Below, piece after piece: positions 37,402 to 50,821 of a DNA stretch of 64,000 bases. The notes under the pieces were generated by a model, which saw only the letters and a list, made by a program, of their open reading frames with translations, ran no database searches and was not told the origin of the DNA. The DNA is from Paramecium sonneborni (Eukaryota > Ciliophora > Oligohymenophorea > Peniculida > Parameciidae), in the NCBI GenBank assembly GCA_905182985.1, contig CAJJDN010000027.1:511277-575276 (forward strand), read 5' to 3'. How positions within the stretch are numbered: position 1 is the first letter of the stretch; each line of letters begins with the position of its first letter. Made by a program: the position numbers and the translations under genes.

Positions 37402-39782
37402 TCATTTTTATAATAATTAATTACATATCTCTTTATTTTTGTAGAATTACTGCACCATACTATTAACATCCTCCCCTCCTTTCTAGGATAAATTCTTAAA
37501 ATCAGACAATACTGATGTTGCAGCCATACTCAAATTCCTCTATTTCAACATCATATCAATCCATTTCTCAAAATCTTATTACATTTTCTCTCTGCTGTGT
37601 TTCAATTATGTACTCATCCTCTCTACTTCTGCCTTTAATTATTTCAATTTATCAAACGATTATTTATATCTATTTAATATTTAATATTTAATTACATATC
37701 TTTCTATTTGTTATATTCAGCAATTAGTTTTTCTTCTTCTGTGCTCACTTGATTAGGATCACTACTGACTAATCCAAGTAAGACTTATTCTTTTCTTGTT
37801 TATTCTATCTTATCTTTTAATTAACTGATAACATTTCTTTGATTATTAATAAACATCCCTAAATCTTTACTAGTCATCATCTTTTCTTATAATTCTTACT
37901 TAAGATCTTCTTAAGCTTATGCTTTTCGATAAGATTTTCTAAACATTTCTAAAGCAGAATTTCGATCAAGTAATTATTCATTTGAAATATTAATGGGTTC
38001 TGATAACATTCCATTTAATTCTTTGAATTGCACTGTGGTAGTTTTAGTTGTCTGACTCATGGGTTCACTATCTAGACTGCCTTACATAAAATTCTATTTT
38101 TTGACTGCAGGTTTTTCAGTTATAATTTAACTCTATCTATCAATTTCAGCTTATTTTGGAAATTCAATTGGTTATAAAATACTGGATGTATTAGCTTATT
38201 GAATTTCAGGCTATTCTGATATAGGTCCTTAAAGTACCAATGATTGATTAGCATTAGAACCTTTCCCTTTTTAAATAAGATTTAAAAGTATCATAATTTC
38301 ATTATCTCTTTGTATAATTAATTGTTTTAATCTCAAGACTTCATCATTTAATTATTGAACTTCAACTGTATTATTAACAATAGGAATTTATGGTTACTAA
38401 GCGATAGGTTAAGAGGAAGTCTTCTTATTTAGATTTTTAAGCATATGTTTAAGTTAGAAAAAACATTCATTCATTTTGAGATGATCATTAACAACAAGAA
38501 TAGCTGCAGGATCATCTGAATTTAAGAATTCATCAACTTTTTTTTTACACTCATCAATTTCATAAGATTCAAGATGATCCTTAATACTTTAACCTTTAAT
38601 CATAGCAAGTTCAGCTTTTAATTATTAATTTTCTCTTTTCAACTTTTCAATAATGATGAATGGATCAACAGCTTCATTTCTAGTAACTTTATTTTTGATA
38701 TTAGCAACTCTTCCTGCAAATCTACAAGTACATATAGATTCAGGTAAATCATCAGGTTCACTAGACATTGTAGCAATCATTCTTGTCTTACAATTACCAC
38801 CTAAAGAATCCTTTAATACAAGAGTCATCAATGAATCTCTATAAGGAATATGAATATTTTCACCATTAGCTTATCTATTCAAACAATCTATAACTAATTC
38901 TAGAAAATGCAAAGAGAGATTAATTCCTGTAGCTTCTCTTTAAAGAATGCCTTCAACTCCAGTTTTACCAATTCTTTCACTACCACTTAGATCAACTAAA
39001 CATAATTTTGAAACAGTTTTAACATCTGAAGTTGGTTTACGACATTCTAAAATAACAATAAAAATGCAATGTGATCTAGTTGAAGCATCATTTTTTGGTG
39101 TTTCAGCAATAACTCTATTTTATTCTCCAATAAAGAGTAAATTCAATGCATCTTCTTCAGTTTATGCTTTTTTCAATGACAATCCTTATAATATAGTTTA
39201 TCCATTAGCAGTTGCCATAGCTTATACCTTTGGTAAATCATGAAGATTTCTGGATCTATTATCAGCAACTAATAGATCATATCCAGATCCTCCATATATT
39301 TCAAGATAACTGATGGTTACATCTATTATCTAATTTGATATTTGAAATTAATTTTACCAATTCTTATTCTCTTCGTGCATAATCATAGATATGATATAAA
39401 GTACGTGGAATAATACCTGCAGAAGATCTAGCTTCAGGATTTCCAGTCATAGAATAAGTTTTACCTGATCCTGTTTATCCATATGCAAATATTGTTCCAT
39501 TGTAACCTTTATTAAAATAAGGATTTATTTACCTTCAATAGCTGAATCAACCACATCTTTTGCTATTTTATCAAAGATTTCTTCTTATGTAGTATCAGTT
39601 GGAAATACTCCTGCAAAATTGAATGTATGTTTTTCAATTTGGTTATTAATATAACCTTAATCTGGATTCTTGGGAATTGTGAATTCAGCCGTACCCTCAT
39701 CTTTATTAAGTTTAAAGAGATTGGATGGATTTTTAGTTGGACGAACTCTTAAGAATACATCAATTACAGATGATTTTGACAT
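37402..39782 (-). CDS. Kinesin-9 family motor, KIF6-like
   Basis: 766 residues with three introns (39507-39532, 26 nt; 39330-39357, 28 nt; 37670-37695, 26 nt). The motor has GQTGSGKTYSMTG, then LSLKKAQTEEDALNLLFIG, RVIAETPKNDASTRSHCIF, VDLSGSERIGKTGVEG and INLSLHFLE, followed by DSLGGNCKTRMIATMS and a neck with ECKKKVDEF. The phrase AETPKNDASTRSHCIF and the LKRENQQLKAELAMIKG neck are close to KIF6 (kinesin-9B). This is a ciliary motor linked to beating and central-pair function. The C-terminal half is coiled coil. The last ~90 residues are KNKEICNQLLQK-type helical sequence reached only through the third intron. Confidence 0.9.
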
Positions 39783-39874
39783 TTTTTAATTATTAATATT
39801 AGAAAGTTTTAGTGGTAAGGAGGATGGTTGAGTTGATATAGAGTAATGCGTACACAATTAGAATTAATTAATTT

Positions 39875-40948
39875 ATGTTATATTTATTATTGATTCCGGT
39901 TCTAGCTTATGTTTAAGAATAATATTTGATGGAAATCTATAATCAAATGAATGGGATCAAAGAGTCCATCTCTTAATTGGAGTATTACACATCACTTGAA
40001 AAATTAGAATGGAAATCCCATTAAGATAGATTATTTGAAGAGGAAGGAATGACAATCTATTTAGAACATTATACTGATGTGAGTGATAGTATTCTTACTT
40101 TAGGTTCAAAAATTGCTTAAACAGAGACTCATTTATGATAAAAAGGAGAAGGATAGCTTAGAACTCTTTCTTCATGAGACATACCTTAAAGTCATAAATC
40201 TTCTAAAACGCCTAATTATAGATAAAGTATCATAATTATATTCAATGTCTAAGGATAAGTTGATCGAAACTGACACTAGAGAACTGGCAAAGATCAAACT
40301 TTAAGTTAAAAATGATATCCAGAAGCGCTTTGATGAATACAACTTTTTACTTTAAAAAATAAAAGAAGGTAAAAATGGGCAATTAAATAATTAGTGGTTG
40401 ATTCTTCAAATAATTAAGATATTTTCAAAACTTTAGAATTATTGGAGTCAAAGATTATGATTGGCCTATTCAAATCTAACCCTAGTGAAGAATTAGATTT
40501 CTTTATAAAAGGAGTAGACCGACTCTTTAAATAAAGCAACCATACTAATTCTAAAAATGAAGCTCTATAATTATTGAGTTTGATGCACACTGTCATCTAA
40601 GAGACTCTCATTGTTATGATCAATGAGTAATTAGAATCTTCCTTCGATCTCTTAGAAAAAGAACTTTTTTACACTTAATCTAAAAATACTCATTAACAAG
40701 CTAAAGAATCTTTAAGCATTCTCCTTAATAAACTTGAATGTAAGATCAATTCATATATCTATTTAAAAGTAACAGGAGCCAAGTTCTGGAATGATCAATT
40801 CTAACTAAAAAGTCCTGAAGATCATTTGGTTCAAATCTTTTAGAGTTCACTAGATGAAGCAATGTTGATGAGTAATCGATCCATCCAATATCATCAACTA
40901 CTATCAGATACTCTTAGAGCTATGTTGGAACGTTTTCTTTAACGTTGA
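39875..40948 (+). CDS. Secreted or luminal coiled-coil protein, unknown
   Basis: 340 residues with two introns (40079-40103, 25 nt; 40369-40394, 26 nt). It begins with a clear signal peptide, MLYLLLIPVLAYVQEQ. The rest is almost entirely amphipathic helix rich in K, E, L and S (KDSLELFLHETYLKVINLL, TRELAKIKLQVKNDIQKRF), without membrane segments and with few cysteines. Secreted helical proteins of this size occur among trichocyst matrix and other secretory-granule proteins in Paramecium, which is a possible but unproven identity. It lies divergently from kinesin-9 (92 bp between starts) and converges on the next gene (66 bp). Confidence 0.6.
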
Positions 40949-41014
40949 CATTTAGTTAATTATATATATACAATCTATGAATAATATTGTTTTTATTGTG
41001 ATAAATGTAAATAC

Positions 41015-41887
41015 TCACTAAAGTGGAGTCCAATTGTTAACAAATGGGTTTCTTCTGAATCCAAACTTAACACCAGATGTATCAACATCGTCTGTCAATT
41101 TGTAAGGTTTCAATCTAATTTATTCACCTTCAGCAATCTTTTCTTTGTTATCAGCAGCAATCCTAAAATTATTAATTTTATTACTATTATTAAACATCAT
41201 ATCTCTCCCATGGAGGTAATTTATCTAAGAAATTTCTTCTTACATTGCTCCAAAATGCCTCTTCATCTGAGCCATGAATATATGGATTATAAACCCATCT
41301 TCTATCTTTTATTGGAGAATTTAACTGAATTTGTCTTGCCTTTTATTTATAAAGATTAAATCATACTGTTAAGATCTCCTTCTCAATATCTGACAATTTT
41401 CTATTTAAAACTTCAAAATTTCTAATAAATCTTTCTTTAGATTCTGTATATCTGGTATTAACCCACATCAAATCATGTCCCAAACCTGAATCTCCTCCCT
41501 TTCTTCTTGCAGTTGAGTAGTAATCAAATAGTTGTAGTGTACCAAACACTACCAATGCTCTGGACACCCATAATGAAGAACGATGGAGTCTCAGGTAAGG
41601 AATATTATAAGTCCATCTTGTAATCCAACTATTACAACAATAAGCAACTCCAATACCCAACACAAATCCTACACTATACATTTATTATTCATACCAAAGT
41701 TTCTTCCAATATTTCTATGGCCATATAACCAAGATAGTTCTTTAGCTTCCTTAGGACTGAAGCCTTCTTCTACCTAAACAAAAATCATTCACATTTTTAC
41801 TAAGGACTAACAAAGTACATCAGTCTTAAGACGCTTCCAATCAAATGGGCCAAAGAATCTCTCGAATGTGTGAATGATTATTTCCAT
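41015..41887 (-). CDS. Hypothetical membrane protein, four micro-introns
   Basis: 256 residues after removing introns 41774-41800 (27 nt), 41669-41694 (26), 41340-41366 (27) and 41163-41184 (22). The sequence starts MEIIIHTFERFFGPFDWKRL. It has a GHRNIGRNFGFVLGIGVAYC membrane segment and a second one in SLWVSRALVVFGTLQLFDYY. A soluble region follows with PPWERYD and ends KFGFRRNPFVNNWTPLQ. Without the introns only a 106-residue fragment is visible. The two close, short membrane segments and charged flanks fit a ciliate-specific mitochondrial inner-membrane subunit, but I cannot name it. Both 27-nt introns contain an in-frame TGA. The start lies 20 bp from the start of the kinase gene. Confidence 0.65.
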
Positions 41888-41907
41888 TTTATATATATTT
41901 TTTATTA
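41888..41907. promoter_or_regulatory. 20-bp interval between two divergent ATGs
   Basis: Only 20 bases (A/T only) separate the ATG at 41887 (minus) from the ATG at 41908 (plus). Both starts look correct from the proteins. The transcription start of each gene must lie within this interval or inside the other gene. Confidence 0.5.
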
Positions 41908-43146
41908 ATGCCCACTACAATAAAGGATTTTATTGTGATAGAGTAATTAGGAGAAGGTACCTTTAGTCAAGTTTATAAAGTAACAATCCTAATCATACTT
42001 TAAAATAGGTTAAAAGAATTCTTGATAATTAATTCTATGCTCTAAAAAAGGTTAATCTCTCACTTCAAACTCAAAATGAAAAATAAAACACTCTCAATGA
42101 AATTCGAATTCTTGCATCAATCAACAATCCCTACATTATTGAATACAAAGATTCATTTTTAGATTCAGATGGCTGCATTCTTTACATCGTAATGGAATAC
42201 GCTCCAATAGGCAATCTTCTTAAACTTGTAAAATTAGATCTCATAACAACTCAAGAAATCTGGAAAGTTGCTGTTCAATTATTATTAGGATTGAAATGTC
42301 TACATGATAATCAAATCTTACATAGAGATCTTAAATTAGTTAATATTTTAGTAGTTAATACTCCAACAGGTTATTAATACAAAATTGGTGATCTCAATAT
42401 TAGCAAAATTGCTAAAGGAAATATGGCTAAAACTGTTATTGGAACTCCATGTATAAATTACAATTATATATTTAGTGTATGCTGCTCCTGAAGTTTGGCA
42501 AGGTATATAATACTCATATCCTTGTGATATTTGGTCACTTGGATGTTTGCTTTATGAATTAGCCAAAGGAAATCCTCCATTTAATGGGAAAGACTTATAG
42601 GATTTGAATTATAAAATATAATCAGGACAGTTTGAACCAATTATAAATCAGGATCTAAATCAATTTATATCTTTTATGTTAAAAGTTAAACCAAAAGATA
42701 GATTAAACTGTGATCAACTGTTAAAATCATCTTTGCTTATTAAAAATAGTGGCAATCTAGCTATCTAAACTGTTGTGGATGGTAAAATATAGATTGATCT
42801 ACTATAAACCATATAAATACCTAAAAATCTCAAACAAATAAATCTACCATCAGATAATTATACCAAAAAAACAAAAAGATCAGAGTCTTCGCAGAGAATC
42901 AACAATCAAAGTAATAGTATTTAGACAAAAAATAATTATACTAATTAAATATCTTAATTGCATATAAAAAAAACAGGTTAATCAGAGATTTAACAAGCTC
43001 CACCTTTAGCCCCAAATAGAATTGCTAGACCAATTCTGCAACATTAAGCTTAAGCACATAGATATAACCCACTATAAATAATATCTTAAAGGGATCCAAA
43101 GTAAATTACAAGATAAGGAAGTGCAGGTCCATTAAGTAGAAGATGA
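41908..43146 (+). CDS. NEK-type protein kinase
   Basis: 394 residues with introns at 41980-42008 (29 nt) and 42451-42475 (25 nt). Kinase motifs in order: glycine loop GEGTFSQVYK, the VAIK-type lysine in YALKKV, HRDLKLVN catalytic loop, GDLN in place of DFG, GTPLYAAPEVW activation-loop end, and CDIWSLGCLLYELA. The Asp of DFG is kept, and the DLN form occurs in some NIMA-related kinases. The domain fills residues 1-~265. The C-terminal tail is N/Q/S-rich, low complexity, without coiled coil. NEKs in ciliates control ciliary length and basal bodies. It converges on actin (47 bp between stops). Confidence 0.85.
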
Positions 43147-43193
43147 ATTATAAAGATAAAATGTAGTTGAATTAAATTAAACCATATATTTAA

Positions 43194-44377
<1,184 letters not shown>

Positions 44378-44948
44378 TCTTATTTTTATTATTGCAATCC
44401 TAATCAACATTATTGAATTTTAACTCTACATCACATTTTAATTCTGATTAATTCTTTTCATTCTATAAAAATTATGGTTATTTTAATTCACTTACTATTA
44501 TAATAACCAAAATTTATTATATAATTTTTAATTAATTCCATTTAAATATAAATTATTATTTACAAACCAATTTTATATTTTTCTGTTATATGATTCTTAA
44601 TCATTATCCTATTTAACTTTGTGAAAACCCAAAAAATCTTTTTATATAATTTAAATTATTATAAATCGACAGATTATGTAACGCTTTGTAAAAAGAAATT
44701 AGTTTCAAAAAATATTATAGTAGTTTATTTTGAACAAATCTTTTATTTTTTTATACATTTTAGATTGAATATACTGAAATTAAATTCTAAAAGATCTTCT
44801 AAAATCTTTCAATTATATTTATAAATTCACTTTAATAACAGAATCTTTGCAATCAATGATAAAGGTTTAGATAATTTATTGAGAAACTAAAACTATTTTA
44901 AAATATTTTAATGGATTAGTATTAAATATATATTTTTTATAATTAATT
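44378..44948. other. AT-rich upstream region of actin, no gene seen
   Basis: This is about 570 bp of AT-rich sequence with TGAs in most frames. It contains presumably the actin promoter near 44378-44450. One plus-strand frame (44621-44824) is open but has no coding character. Confidence 0.5.
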
Positions 44949-45659
44949 ATGATTTGGCAGATTTATGGAGCTTCAGTAGGTAATTAGAATAAGAAATTGA
45001 AAAGCTCTTTGTGGGATTGCTGCATATGGAAGTTATAAAATAAATGAAGCAAAATAGTTTAAAGAATTATATCCTAACACTCTCCCTGATAAAAGATAAT
45101 ATTTGCTTTAATAACATTAGAATGCCGCTGATGTTTATGATCTAACATTTGATTCTTACGAGTAAACAAACAAAATTATATGAAAAACTTTAATAGTAGG
45201 CATCATATCGTAAAACATTGATTAAAACATGTTTAGAAGATTTTAGAAACAGGTGTTGGTACATCTAGAAATCTTAAACATTATCAGTGATTTAACAGCT
45301 GTAGATTAGAGGTGGCATTATTAAAATTTACATCAAACATTAATATATTTTATACATTGGAAGATGTTAAAAATATGAGTTTCAAAGATAATACATTCGA
45401 ATATTCAACACTGTCTTAGACACTTTTGGTTTGGAATATTATTTAAACCCTGAAAAGGTAATTTCTGAGATGAAGAGAGTTTATAAACCAGGTAAAATTA
45501 ATTGGAATAGATAAGGTGGTAAAATATTTACTACTTACAACTGGTAGATGTAACTATGATATCCTTAATCTCTATTTGGAATATTATTTAAGATCCTGAA
45601 CTTATGGTTTTAACCTAAGAGAGAAAAATTAATGGAACTGTTTATTTCTATGTTTGAGA
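44949..45659 (+). pseudogene. SAM-dependent methyltransferase relic
   Basis: Pieces in different frames spell a class I methyltransferase: an N-terminal hydrophobic part, KRQYLLQQHQNAADVYDLTF, then motif I as LETGVGTSRNLKHY, a post-I VDQ, ALLKFTSNINIFYTLEDV, KNMSFKDNTFEY, FGLEYYLNPEKVISEMKRV and KPG. At least five shifts or TGAs separate the pieces, and none are solved by GT..AG introns. The N-terminal hydrophobic segment with a following methyltransferase resembles mitochondrial OMS1-like or UbiE-like enzymes. It is a decayed copy and not functional as read. Confidence 0.65.
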
Positions 45660-45821
45660 AAATAATAAAAAATGATGAATTTTATAATAAATTAATTATT
45701 AATCTATTTGATTAATTATTTTTATTATAACAATAAAATAGCAAAATTAATTGTACATGAGTAATAGAAATTAAAAAAAAATAATATATTGTTTTTATAA
45801 TTAGTATGAAATAAATATATT

Positions 45822-46933
45822 TCATAGTTGATATAATAATATCTCTTATTTTTGTCCAATGAAAATTTATTCCATTGCCTTACCTAATTAGAAACCAAAA
45901 TCATTCCAATTTCCATATTTCCAATCTTCCACAGCTGCAAAAATCTAAAAATACTTATAATTAGTAATACTTCTTAATAGATATCCTTTCCATTAATAAT
46001 CAAATCTTTTCCAATGTGATATATGAATGAAGTTGGATTTGATAATGCCTCAATTAACTCCTTAATTTTTTCAGCTAACTTTAAAGCTTCTTAAGAACTA
46101 GATTAACAAATTTCAAGTGCTTTTGGAAATTCAGAGAGACCTTCCACAAATGATTATAAAGCCTATATAACACTTGAAACAGATCCATTTTCTAAAAGTC
46201 TAACAGCTTTTTCAAAATCTATCACAATGACATCAGCAAAATTTAAACAAGATTTAATGTCATCTGCTTTAATTCCACTTGCATCTACTATTCCATCAAG
46301 TAATCCTTCGAATATTATTCCAACAACTTCATAATCAAAAATAAGAGCCTCTGTATTTTTAGTTTCCTTAAGCAATTAAACAAGTACAAATCCAATCTAT
46401 TTACCAAAATCTTCATAAATTTCTGATTTCCAGTCTTTTATAGCAGTACCTAGGATTAATTTTTATTAATTACTAATTTCTTAATAAATGTCCAATCCAT
46501 TAACAATTAAATTATAACCAATTTTAAAAGAAAATGTCCAAGGGTTTCTTAATTGTTCAAGCATATTTGTTAGAAGTTCTAATTATTATTATAATTATAT
46601 ACTTGATAATGCTACCATCTCTTCAGATCCAGATTAACATGCAGTGATTGCATCTGGAATTTATTGAATAGCTACTCCTATTAATTTTATTCCTTCCTTA
46701 ACTCCATCAAATGTTTGAGTTTCTAAATTTGTAATAGCCTTCACAATATTATTTATTAATTCTTCAGAGTCATTCAAACAAGAAACAATCTCTTTTACTT
46801 CAACATGATCATCTACTTATACACCTTCCACAACTCCTTTAACAATTAAATAGACATCTTTAACATGGATGTCCATTGATTAAGAATTCCCTAACACTAA
46901 GAGTGTTAAGACAATTAACATTATTGCTTTCAT
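45822..46933 (-). CDS. Secreted protein with an internal duplication
   Basis: 361 residues with one 26-nt intron (45945-45970). It opens with a signal peptide (MKAIMLIVLTLLVLGNSQS). Two halves of about 165 residues share the order: a valine/acidic stretch with one Cys (CLN), a helical block with a second Cys (CQS), then NPxxFxxxIGxxLIxNGxDIYQE and a closing A..DWK.....DFGxQxG block. Each half thus has two cysteines, possibly one disulphide. I do not recognise the family. It is probably exported or stored in a secretory compartment. The internal repeat suggests a duplicated domain, each perhaps binding the same partner. Confidence 0.75.
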
Positions 46934-47157
46934 TAGTTTAAATTTTATAATAATGATTAAGATTTAATTAATTATAATCGGTTAATAATTCATAATATAA
47001 TTCTATTATTTATAATAATAAAATGTAATATTATACTTAATATATATTATCAAGTTTGTCAAAGCATTTTATAAGGTTCGAAAAATCATTATCAAATTTG
47101 AAAATATTAATTACTGTTTCATGTTTATTCATTATTAATTGTTATTAAATAATTTAA

Positions 47158-48710
47158 ATGAACTATAATTGTCTAAATTAAATTGAAGAAAATATAGAAA
47201 GTATTAAAAAAAATGAGATTGAAGAAAGTAAATCAAATTCTTATTTTAGTTTTTCCTTTGATTCAATTAGAAAAAGTTTCTGAAGCGATTGAAAAATTTA
47301 AGTAAATATTAGAAATATCCAATCAAGAAGTGATTTATAACTATTTAAGTAAATCTCATTTTTGATATTGTTAGAAGGCATTATAGAAAGATAAAAGTTT
47401 TGTGATAAAATATTTGAATTTTATGATTGTGCAATCTAAAAATATCCTTCTCAATATCAATTTTTGTAATTAAAAGGTAATATGATTAATTATTACATGA
47501 TAGCATTAGCAATATCTAAATTTAAAAATGTTAATGACTCTTTAGATTTTTGTGATGACATAATTTCTATGTATCCATAATAAATAGATACCTATATTAT
47601 AAAATGTACCAATATATATAATTAAATTAAGCAAATGCTTTAAAAAAACTTGGGAGATTACAAGAAAATATAGAAATGTGGAATTAATTTACTTCTTCGT
47701 ATCCGGAATTTGTTGAAGGCTATAATTAATTAAGTTTTAATTTATAAACATTCATTAGCTTAAGCATTAGAGGCAGATTATAATTACGAATAACTGATAT
47801 AAGTTTGTGATAAAGCTATAAAACATTTTCCAGAGTTACTTGTATTTTAACAAAAAAAAGGTAAAAAAAATTTCAAATTAATTAGCTTAATATCTAATTC
47901 AAACAAAATCTTTTCTTTCAGCCATACAAATTCTTGATGAATTAATTTAAAAAAATAAGAAAGAAGCTAAATATTATAAATTGAAAAGTTTTTATAAATC
48001 AAAATCATGTTAGTAAAAGCAATGACAAAATACAAGTAGAACTTATTAAAGTAATATGATGAGAGTAATCAAGAATCAAAGTTTAAAATCCTTTATGGTA
48101 ACTATATTAATTTTGAAATCAAGATTAAACAAATGAATAAATTAGATAATGTTATAATGAAGGAATTTTAGAAACTGATGAAGAAACTTTATAACGTTTT
48201 AGAAGTAATTATTTAATGATAATTTAGTTGACTTTTTACTTGAAATTAATGAAAAACAAGAAGCTATTTATTTTACTGATAAATATATTGAGAAATACCC
48301 AAAAAATGTTGAAGGATATTAATACAAAGGTATGAAAGTAATTATTTAGCAAATATCTTATTTGAAGAGAAAAAATTTGAGTAAATTATTGAGTTATATG
48401 ATCAAGCCATTTTTCATTCTCCTACTAATTTTTAGTTGTAATATGAAAAAGGTTGATTTAGATAATTATATCTTTAGCATTATATCTAGAAAAATAGGAA
48501 AGATGGGTTGATGCATTAAAATGTATTAATTTAGCTTTAAAAATATCTCCTTAATCACTTCATTTGTATTTATAAAAATGTACTTATAAATATCTATTTT
48601 TAGTTCAATCATTAGCATAATTAAATCATTTTAAGAAAGCCAGACAATGTTGTAGAATGATTCCTAATTTATATTATGATACTGACCAAGAAATGGCTTA
48701 ATGCGATTTT
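47158..48710 (+). pseudogene. TPR-repeat protein relic
   Basis: Repeated ~34-residue helical units with TPR character (for example CDKAIKHFPELLVFQQKKG, YDQAIFHSPTNFQLQ, ALKCINLALKISPQSLHLYL) run over the whole length, but the frame changes at least four times and several TGAs interrupt it. One 27-nt intron (starting GTAATATG near 47480) is convincing, yet other breaks are not solved. TPR proteins are protein-binding scaffolds; in ciliates many serve cilia. The 3' part is repeated after the N at 48904. Confidence 0.55.
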
Positions 48711-49880
48711 TGATTAATCATTCTTCATATATAGAAAGTGAATTTTATAAATTTTTAATTAATTATAATTGAATTTTGTTAGATTTTCAATCATCATTAT
48801 AGAATATATTGAATTAAACATAGATAAAATAAAAAGTAGATTATGAGATTCAAAAATTAATTAACAAAAAATAATCAAAATTTTATTCATTTTGATTGAA
48901 TATNAAATTCTTGATGAATTAATTTAAAAAAATAAGAAAGAAGCTAAATATTATAAATTGAAAAGTTTTTATAAATCAAAATCATGTTAGTAAAAGCAAT
49001 GACAAAATACAAGTAGAACTTATTAAAGTAATATGATGAGAGTAATCAAGAATCAAAGTTTAAAATCCTTTATGGTAACTATATTAATTTTGAAATCAAG
49101 ATTAAACAAATGAATAAATTAGATAATGTTATAATGAAGGAATTTTAGAAACTGATGAAGAAACTTTATAACGTTTTAGAAGTAATTATTTAATGATAAT
49201 TTAGTTGACTTTTTACTTGAAATTAATGAAAAACAAGAAGCTATTTATTTTACTGATAAATATATTGAGAAATACCCAAAAAATGTTGAAGGATATTAAT
49301 ACAAAGGTATGAAAGTAATTATTTAGCAAATATCTTATTTGAAGAGAAAAAATTTGAGTAAATTATTGAGTTATATGATCAAGCCATTTTTCATTCTCCT
49401 ACTAATTTTTAGTTGTAATATGAAAAAGGTTGATTTAGATAATTATATCTTTAGCATTATATCTAGAAAAATAGGAAAGATGGGTTGATGCATTAAAATG
49501 TATTAATTTAGCTTTAAAAATATCTCCTTAATCACTTCATTTGTATTTATAAAAATGTACTTATAAATATCTATTTTTAGTTCAATCATTAGCATAATTA
49601 AATCATTTTAAGAAAGCCAGACAATGTTGTAGAATGATTCCTAATTTATATTATGATACTGACCAAGAAATGGCTTAATGCGATTTTTGATTAATCATTC
49701 TTCATATATAGAAAGTGAATTTTATAAATTTTTAATTAATTATAATTGAATTTTGTTAGATTTTCAATCATCATTATAGAATATATTGAATTAAACATAG
49801 ATAAAATAAAAAGTAGATTATGAGATTCAAAAATTAATTAACAAAAAATAATCAAAATTTTATTCATTTTGATTGAATAT
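47928..49880. repeat. Exact direct repeat around a single N (assembly overlap)
   Basis: Bases 47928-48903 recur as 48905-49880 (976 bp, offset 977), joined by the N at 48904. It duplicates the 3' half of the TPR relic. The second copy also includes the end of the minus-strand gene at 49864-50736. Confidence 0.9.
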
Positions 49881-50736
49881 TCTTGAGATCTTTTTTATTT
49901 TAAGTATCCTAAGTGAATAAAAATTAATCTATTTAACTGACTGGAAATAGAGAGTTTTGCCATTAATCATCATATTATTTCTTAACTGGAATTTACTTTT
50001 CTTCAAAAAAATCATCAACATTTATTTAATTATTTTATTGTTCTTATTCAATAATTTAATTTGATATTAATCCATTTATTTAATTTAATCTAAAAATTTT
50101 TTTTTTTTTCTCGTTTAATAAATGGACAAATTTTTTTTTAATTTCTTCTTCTCCATATTATGATTAATTGATTATAAATTCAATATCAATTTATAAATTT
50201 TTCTTCCAAATTTTTATATGCCACTTCTGTTTTATCTTAAATATCTTTAGAAATTCTGTAAAAATAATCCAAAGTTGAAAGTGATGGATTTTCAATTAAA
50301 TATACTTTTGATAAAATAACTTCATTTAATTTATGAACTCTCTCAAATAATGTTAAAACGTAATCACATGGAATTTGTTCGTTTCCTTCGCTTCTTCTAA
50401 ATGAATAGCTATTAAATAATTATTATAAATATACCTAAAATCTTTATCAGGCCTTTCCAAACATAGAATAATGTTATAAAAATATTTCTAATCCCAATAA
50501 ATTCCTTAATTTAAGCATTCCATACTATTCATTTCACTCTTAAAACATTTTATTCCTTATTTTTTAATAAACACATTAATTTATCCAAATGCAAATTTAA
50601 TTTATTATCGTATTGGATGATCAAATAACTTTGTAAATATATATATTAATAATCCTTCTTTTGATTCAATTTTAAGTAAACTTGTTTTTGTCAATGATGT
50701 TGAATCTCCAATTTCTTTAATTTCTTTTTTATTCAT
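49864..50736 (-). CDS. Hypothetical protein, two micro-introns
   Basis: 274 residues if introns 50409-50434 (26 nt) and 50203-50224 (22 nt, unusual GTGG start) are removed. Without the second, the frame stops at 50186 after 174 residues. The N-terminal part is compact (KTSLLKIESKEGLLIYIFT, CLERPDKDFSYSFRRSEG), the middle is helical, and the C-terminus is acidic and Q/N-rich (NVDDFFEEKQIPVKKQYDDQ). No known domain. It lies 85 bp downstream of the ubiquitin-like repeat gene, on the same strand, so a functional link is possible but unproven. Confidence 0.5.
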
Positions 50737-50821
50737 AATTAGAAAATGATCAGAAAATTAATTAATTATAATTATATATTTCTAATGAATTAATAATAAA
50801 TTCTATTTATTAATATTTATC

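Noticed and set aside
38653..39243. Plus-strand open frames at 38653-38844 and 38947-39243
   Set aside because: They are antisense to the well-supported kinesin-9 motor and have no family features.
44621..44824. Plus-strand open frame upstream of actin
   Set aside because: Isolated, AT-driven composition and no continuation under the ciliate code.
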